From: Parasponia andersonii
Lineage: Eukaryota > Streptophyta > Magnoliopsida > Rosales > Cannabaceae
DNA: 64,000 nucleotides
Assembly (NCBI GenBank): GCA_002914805.1
Contig: JXTB01000018.1
Coordinates: forward strand, 79,236-143,235
Reading direction: 5' to 3'
In this document: piece by piece, positions 60,701 through 64,000 of the stretch
Layout: each line of letters begins with the position of its first letter
How positions within the stretch are numbered: the stretch's first letter is position 1
Position numbers and translations under genes: made by a program
Notes under the pieces: model-generated
What the model saw: the letters and a program-made list of their open reading frames with translations, nothing else
Databases searched by the model: none
Told to the model about the DNA's origin: nothing

Positions 60701-61144
60701 GAGGACCGACAGAGTAGAGAGCCCCATCAGGATCATGATCTCGTTAGCATTCAACTACATCGGGTGAATCCCCGTCAGGTTGAAGAACTGGTGGACTAGG
60801 AGAGGAAGGGGAAATCGCAGCCATTCTAAGTATTTCCTCCCCAGGACGATGGAGCCTTCGGGGGTGGAGGAGCGAAGGTACTAGTCTACTGGACCCTCAA
60901 CCCTTTGTAAGGTGACTCTGCCAGGGAGGTAGAACTGCCTCTTTAATGAGCCCAACTCAGAATCCGCGATGGGGCGGAGCTTCTGACTCTGATTCGGAGC
61001 CATTGTCATGGATGCGATCGAAAAGGGCAGAAGTCTCGAGAAAAAAGAGGACTCGGGGACCCTAAGATTCGAGAAGGCCGGAAATTTTGAAAGAAAGGAA
61101 GCATGAGAACTTGAGAGTTTCGGTAAAGTAAGAAATGAGCGCAA
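57724..61144 (-). pseudogene. Antisense coding region of the Tat element, interrupted
   Basis: On the minus strand, open segments run from 61144 to about 57724, the reverse of gag/pol. Near the start comes a domain familiar from the antisense ORF of Tat-like elements: FPLPLLVHQFFNLTGIHPM, then LNANEIMILMGLSTLS and VFYAYKLTLIPKGALTLLS. Later segments include DNLVALTSHELEEVMKLM, a Ser/Pro/acidic region (59242-59976), a coiled coil (LVAKLAEVEGKVQSLETKV, then HVELSRKHDEDL) and an acidic tail (VVLSSDDSEPDVSFS). Stops and frame changes break it in several places. The region is more GC-rich than the host genes. The function of this ORF in active relatives is not established. Confidence 0.7.
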
Positions 61145-61362
61145 GTGCGGTTTTTACAGGGGAGAAGCTGAAGAGTTTGCCCTAGAGGAGAACAGTCCGA
61201 GGAACAGAAGCGTTAGAATTTCAAAATTTGAAAAAATCGTGACACAGGTTGACGTGCACCAGTATCAGTAATTGAGGAATAATGACAGTAATAAGCCACG
61301 TGTACCCTTCGAATTGGCGGACTGAAGGCACGATTTCACCACTTAATGGATGCGAATCCATC

Positions 61363-61382
61363 AAATAGGGAAATAGGGGTAG
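61363..61382 (+). promoter_or_regulatory. Candidate polypurine tract of the Tat element
   Basis: AAATAGGGAAATAGGGGTAG lies one base before the 3' LTR start at 61384. Position and purine bias (with three T interruptions) fit the primer for plus-strand synthesis. No clear primer-binding site was seen after the 5' LTR. Confidence 0.55.
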
Positions 61383-61383
61383 T

Positions 61384-62139
61384 TGTAGGGCACATTCCTA
61401 GATCATGTACCAGGTGGACGGTTAAATGGCGGAACAGGTGGCAAGGGGCACACCGTCTGACACGTGTCCAGAAGGACCGCTTAAAAACCACACTAGTCGC
61501 ACGTGATATCGTATGAGCCTGTGGGTTGTCGAAGGCCAGGGCCGAATCTATCCCAGACCCTGGACGGGTTCGGCCTAGTCTAATTCTTACCTCGACAGTT
61601 GGGGGTCAAAGCCTCGAGGGTCTTCCGCAAGAAGATCATTGGAGACAGCGCGCTGCTCCAGACCCAGATAGGGTATTTAATGCAATCCTGAGTAGGTGTG
61701 CACATTGGACAGACTGTCCTGACAGGACGACAGTTTATCAAAGTCTCGCCCCCGCCAGGCTCGAGCCATAGAGGACGGTGAAAGCAAGTAACGACGATAC
61801 AAGGGAAATTACAGTAACCACGACCCGTAATTTCTAGAGTAAGTTATGATGAGAAAACGTACTCGATCCTGTAATTGAGAGGCAGAAGGTTTTCAATTCC
61901 ATAACTATATATATATATATATGAGCCATGCATCCCCTTGAAGGATATAGAGATATAGAGAGATATATACAAATTTATAAGCAAGAGAAAAACTTAATTT
62001 TGCTACTCAATCTCAAGGGTAAATATCTGACTTAAGCATCGGAGAGTCTTTGCAGGTGGCTTTCCCCGCCTTTTCGATCCGACTTGAAGTCAAAAGTACT
62101 ATGCGATAATCATGTCAGCTGATAAGAACTACACCAACA
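61384..62139 (+). repeat. 3' LTR of the Tat element
   Basis: 756 bp, starting TGTAGGGCAC and ending ACCAACA. It is collinear with the 5' LTR through GATATCGTATG, CAGCGCGCTGCTCCAGA, CTGACAGGACG and GCATCGGAGAGTCTTTGCAG. It has a longer TA tract in its TATA region and lacks the 41-bp duplication. The two LTRs differ by many, mostly transition, changes. Confidence 0.88.
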
Positions 62140-62144
62140 CATAT

Positions 62145-62854
62145 ATACTGCAATTAGCAAACAGAAAATGTCATGTCATGTTTTCGTTTGTCCTTTTTTT
62201 TTTCTTTTTTATTTCTTTCTTTTTAGTGAATCTAAAAATAAAGAATAATCATGTACGAGCCAGTGAACCACTTTGCATAAGTTTTTATTTTCCAAATTTG
62301 CCAGGTTTAGCATTTCCTCGTACCAGACGAAGTCAACAACCCGACCAAACAATGCTGGCTTTGCTAGCTTAAGTGGAAAATTTTGCCTTCCTTTAACTCC
62401 AAGTCAGCTTAATATGATGATTAAGTTACATTATATCAAATTATCAACCAGTAATGGGCAGATACTGAAATGTTTTCATGTCGTTTATCTGGCATTACTC
62501 CTCTCTTTCCTTCTTAGAGGGATAGAGAGAGAAGAGCCACTGTTATACTGTAACTGCCCAAATATTAATTTACCTGTTGTTTCGTTCACTTCAATTAGTC
62601 ACTTCAACAAGGATGAGTGAAAGAAATCTGTTTACTGAACAAGGTTCAGGCAGATATGACTTGAAGAAATACTCCTTGTAGAGTCGGCCTTCAATAGGCA
62701 TTAATTACCTGTAGTGTGTTTATCAATCTTATTGGGAAATGGCAGCACGCGAAATTTATAAATCGGATAAAGGTGGGGGATTTGTTAAATCGGACTGCCT
62801 ACATCTAATCCCAAACCATGAAACTGCTAATGTAGTCTGAAGATCAGCAGTCCT
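62145..62854. other. Spacer between the Tat element and the LINE fragment
   Basis: AT-rich, no supportable gene. The first bases continue the pre-insertion site of the Tat element. The right part (from about 62750) may already belong to the LINE but is too decayed to assign. Confidence 0.4.
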
Positions 62855-64000
62855 GGGTCTGCTCATGGCAAATAAACCCATGGCTAGATCCTTGCTAAAA
62901 AATATTCTATCCAGCATATGGAAAACTGATGAAGAATGCAAATAAACCCATGGAAAACTGGTGTACAAGCTTCCCCAAGCCTGGGCTGCTAAATCTGCCT
63001 ATCTTAGGATCAGATTATGCTCCTATCCTTCTGGCCTTGAAAGAATGGAATAACAATTATGTTGGCAGATGTGACTCAAGGCTCAAGCAATTGGACTCTT
63101 AAGTTGACTTGGCTACAAAAGCAACAACCAACTCAGCAGTTGTTGGAAGAAGAAGCTTCCACTCAATTAGAAATCCTTGAAATCTGGGAGAGCCTGGAAT
63201 CCATTTGGAAACAAAAATCTAGAGAGGACTGGTTGAAAGAAGGTGATCAGAATACAAAGTTTTTTCATGCCTCTACTGTGGTAAGGCGTAAACGCAATCA
63301 TATTTTGGCTATTGAGAAAAATAATGGAGATTGGCTAAGATGTAGAGCGACTATTGGGAACTATTTAAATGAAAACTTCACCAATTTGTTCACTTTGTCA
63401 AATCCGGTTATCTCAGAGGAATTGGAGGTTTTAATTGATAGCTCGATTACTGCTGAGGAGAATGCCGAATTGTGTCGATTGCCCACTTATGATGAAGTTA
63501 AGACCATAGTGTGAGAGATGAATCCGTTGAAAGCCCCTGGGCCAGATGGGATGCCTGGCATTTTCTACCGCAATTACTGGGACATTGTTGGTGCCCAAAC
63601 TGTGGATTATGTCAAGGAATTTTTTGCAGGGCTAATTTAGAGGAATGCCCCAGGTATCTCACACTTAATGTTCGTAGATGATACCATGTTTTTTTTTGCA
63701 GGGCTAATTTAGAGGAAGTCAATATCTTGAATGAATGTCTCAAAAAATATGAAGAATGGTCTGGTCAGAGGATTAGCAAGCCCAAGTCTGGACTACTCTT
63801 CTCTCCCAACACCCCCCCAAGCTACGCGAAAATAGATTATGGCTAGATTGGAGATGAAACTAGTAGGAATGGGGGAAAACTATTTGGGGAATCCTCTTTT
63901 GTGGTCTAGAAATCGAAGAAGTGATTTTCGTTTCTTGAAGGAGAAGGTTATGAGGAGACTTGGAGGTTGAAAGGTCAAACTCCTCTCTAGAGCGGGACAC
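62855..64000 (+). mobile_element. L1-type LINE remnant with internal deletions (continues past the window)
   Basis: Three parts of a plant L1 are joined. First, an ORF1-like (DUF4283-type) piece, LMANKPMARSLLKNILSSIW (about 62862-62923). Second, the end of the endonuclease domain and the linker to RT: ILGSDYAPILLAL (about 63001-63040), WLKEGDQNTKFFHASTVVRR (63232-63291) and NPLKAPGPDGMPGIFYRNYW (63526-63585, after a TGA in the frame). Third, the catalytic part of RT, HLMFVDDTMFFF followed by KYEEWSGQRISKPKSGL. Large sections between these parts are missing. ORF2 normally copies the element's RNA at a nicked target; this copy is dead. The sequence continues to the right edge. Confidence 0.8.

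Larger units (their letters stand above)
49608..62139 (+). mobile_element. Ty3/gypsy LTR retrotransposon, Tat-like lineage (full-length, decayed)
   Basis: A 12.5-kb element bounded by two LTRs (49608-50410 and 61384-62139) and flanked by a perfect 5-bp target duplication CATAT (49603-49607 and 62140-62144). Order on plus: gag, protease, reverse transcriptase, RNase H, a second RNase H, integrase, then a tandem-repeat array and a long region coding on the antisense strand, then a purine-rich tract. The second RNase H after the first, and antisense coding sequence between integrase and the 3' LTR, are hallmarks of the Tat branch (Tat/Retand/Ogre). Every coding region is interrupted by stops or frameshifts, and the LTRs differ at many sites, so the insertion is old and cannot move by itself. 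Confidence 0.9.

Noticed and set aside
1..64000. CRISPR arrays, bacterial operons, rRNA or tRNA genes
   Set aside because: The sequence is plant nuclear DNA. The regular repeats are transposon or microsatellite repeats, and I could not recognise a tRNA or rRNA gene by eye.

Overview
This is plant nuclear DNA. It is AT-rich, its genes have many short exons with GT-AG introns, and between them lie LTR retrotransposons, a LINE and MITEs. The gene families (NPH3-type BTB protein, AMI1 amidase, plant mevalonate kinase, seed-type glucose/ribitol dehydrogenase homologues, GPI-anchored proteins of the At5g19230/19250 type, a CLE peptide) point to a eudicot, probably a rosid. That placement is inference from general familiarity, since no search was possible. 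Three isolated N bases (16483, 42550, 45121) show it is a draft assembly.

Layout. 1-547 is the end of an LTR-like repeat on the minus strand. 3452-6051 is an NPH3/RPT2-like gene. 6417 to about 8668 is a second, plus-strand copy of the same LTR-like repeat. Then come a RING-finger gene (9401-11183), an AMI1-like amidase (11848-14997) and mevalonate kinase (16180-18880), all on plus. On minus there is a tandem pair of short-chain dehydrogenases: an intact one (19555-20904) and a broken one (22732-24149). A tandem pair of GPI-anchored proteins follows (24780-26117 and 26646-27946). 27947-35563 is gene-poor and holds a Copia-type LTR, a MITE and a foldback. An acidic aftiphilin/gamma-synergin-like gene (35564-41100), a second copy of the MITE, cytosolic seryl-tRNA synthetase (42719-45853) and a CLE signalling peptide on minus (47500-47757) complete the gene set.

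49608-62139 is one full-length but decayed Ty3/gypsy element of the Tat type. It has LTRs, a CATAT target-site duplication, gag, protease, RT, two RNase H domains, integrase, a 112-bp tandem array and a long antisense ORF region. The right edge (about 62855-64000) is a heavily deleted L1-type LINE.

Exon structures were worked out by hand from splice signals, phase and family similarity. In every intact gene the phases close and give a family-typical protein length where one is known. The genes are mostly housekeeping or independently regulated and do not form one pathway. The linked relationships are the two tandem duplications. I found no convincing new multi-gene system. The best leads are the CLE peptide with Cys at the usual Gly6, the seed-type promoter elements kept by both dehydrogenase copies, the MITE family with perfect 9-bp target duplications, the Tat element's antisense region, and the filler repeats at the LINE deletion junctions.
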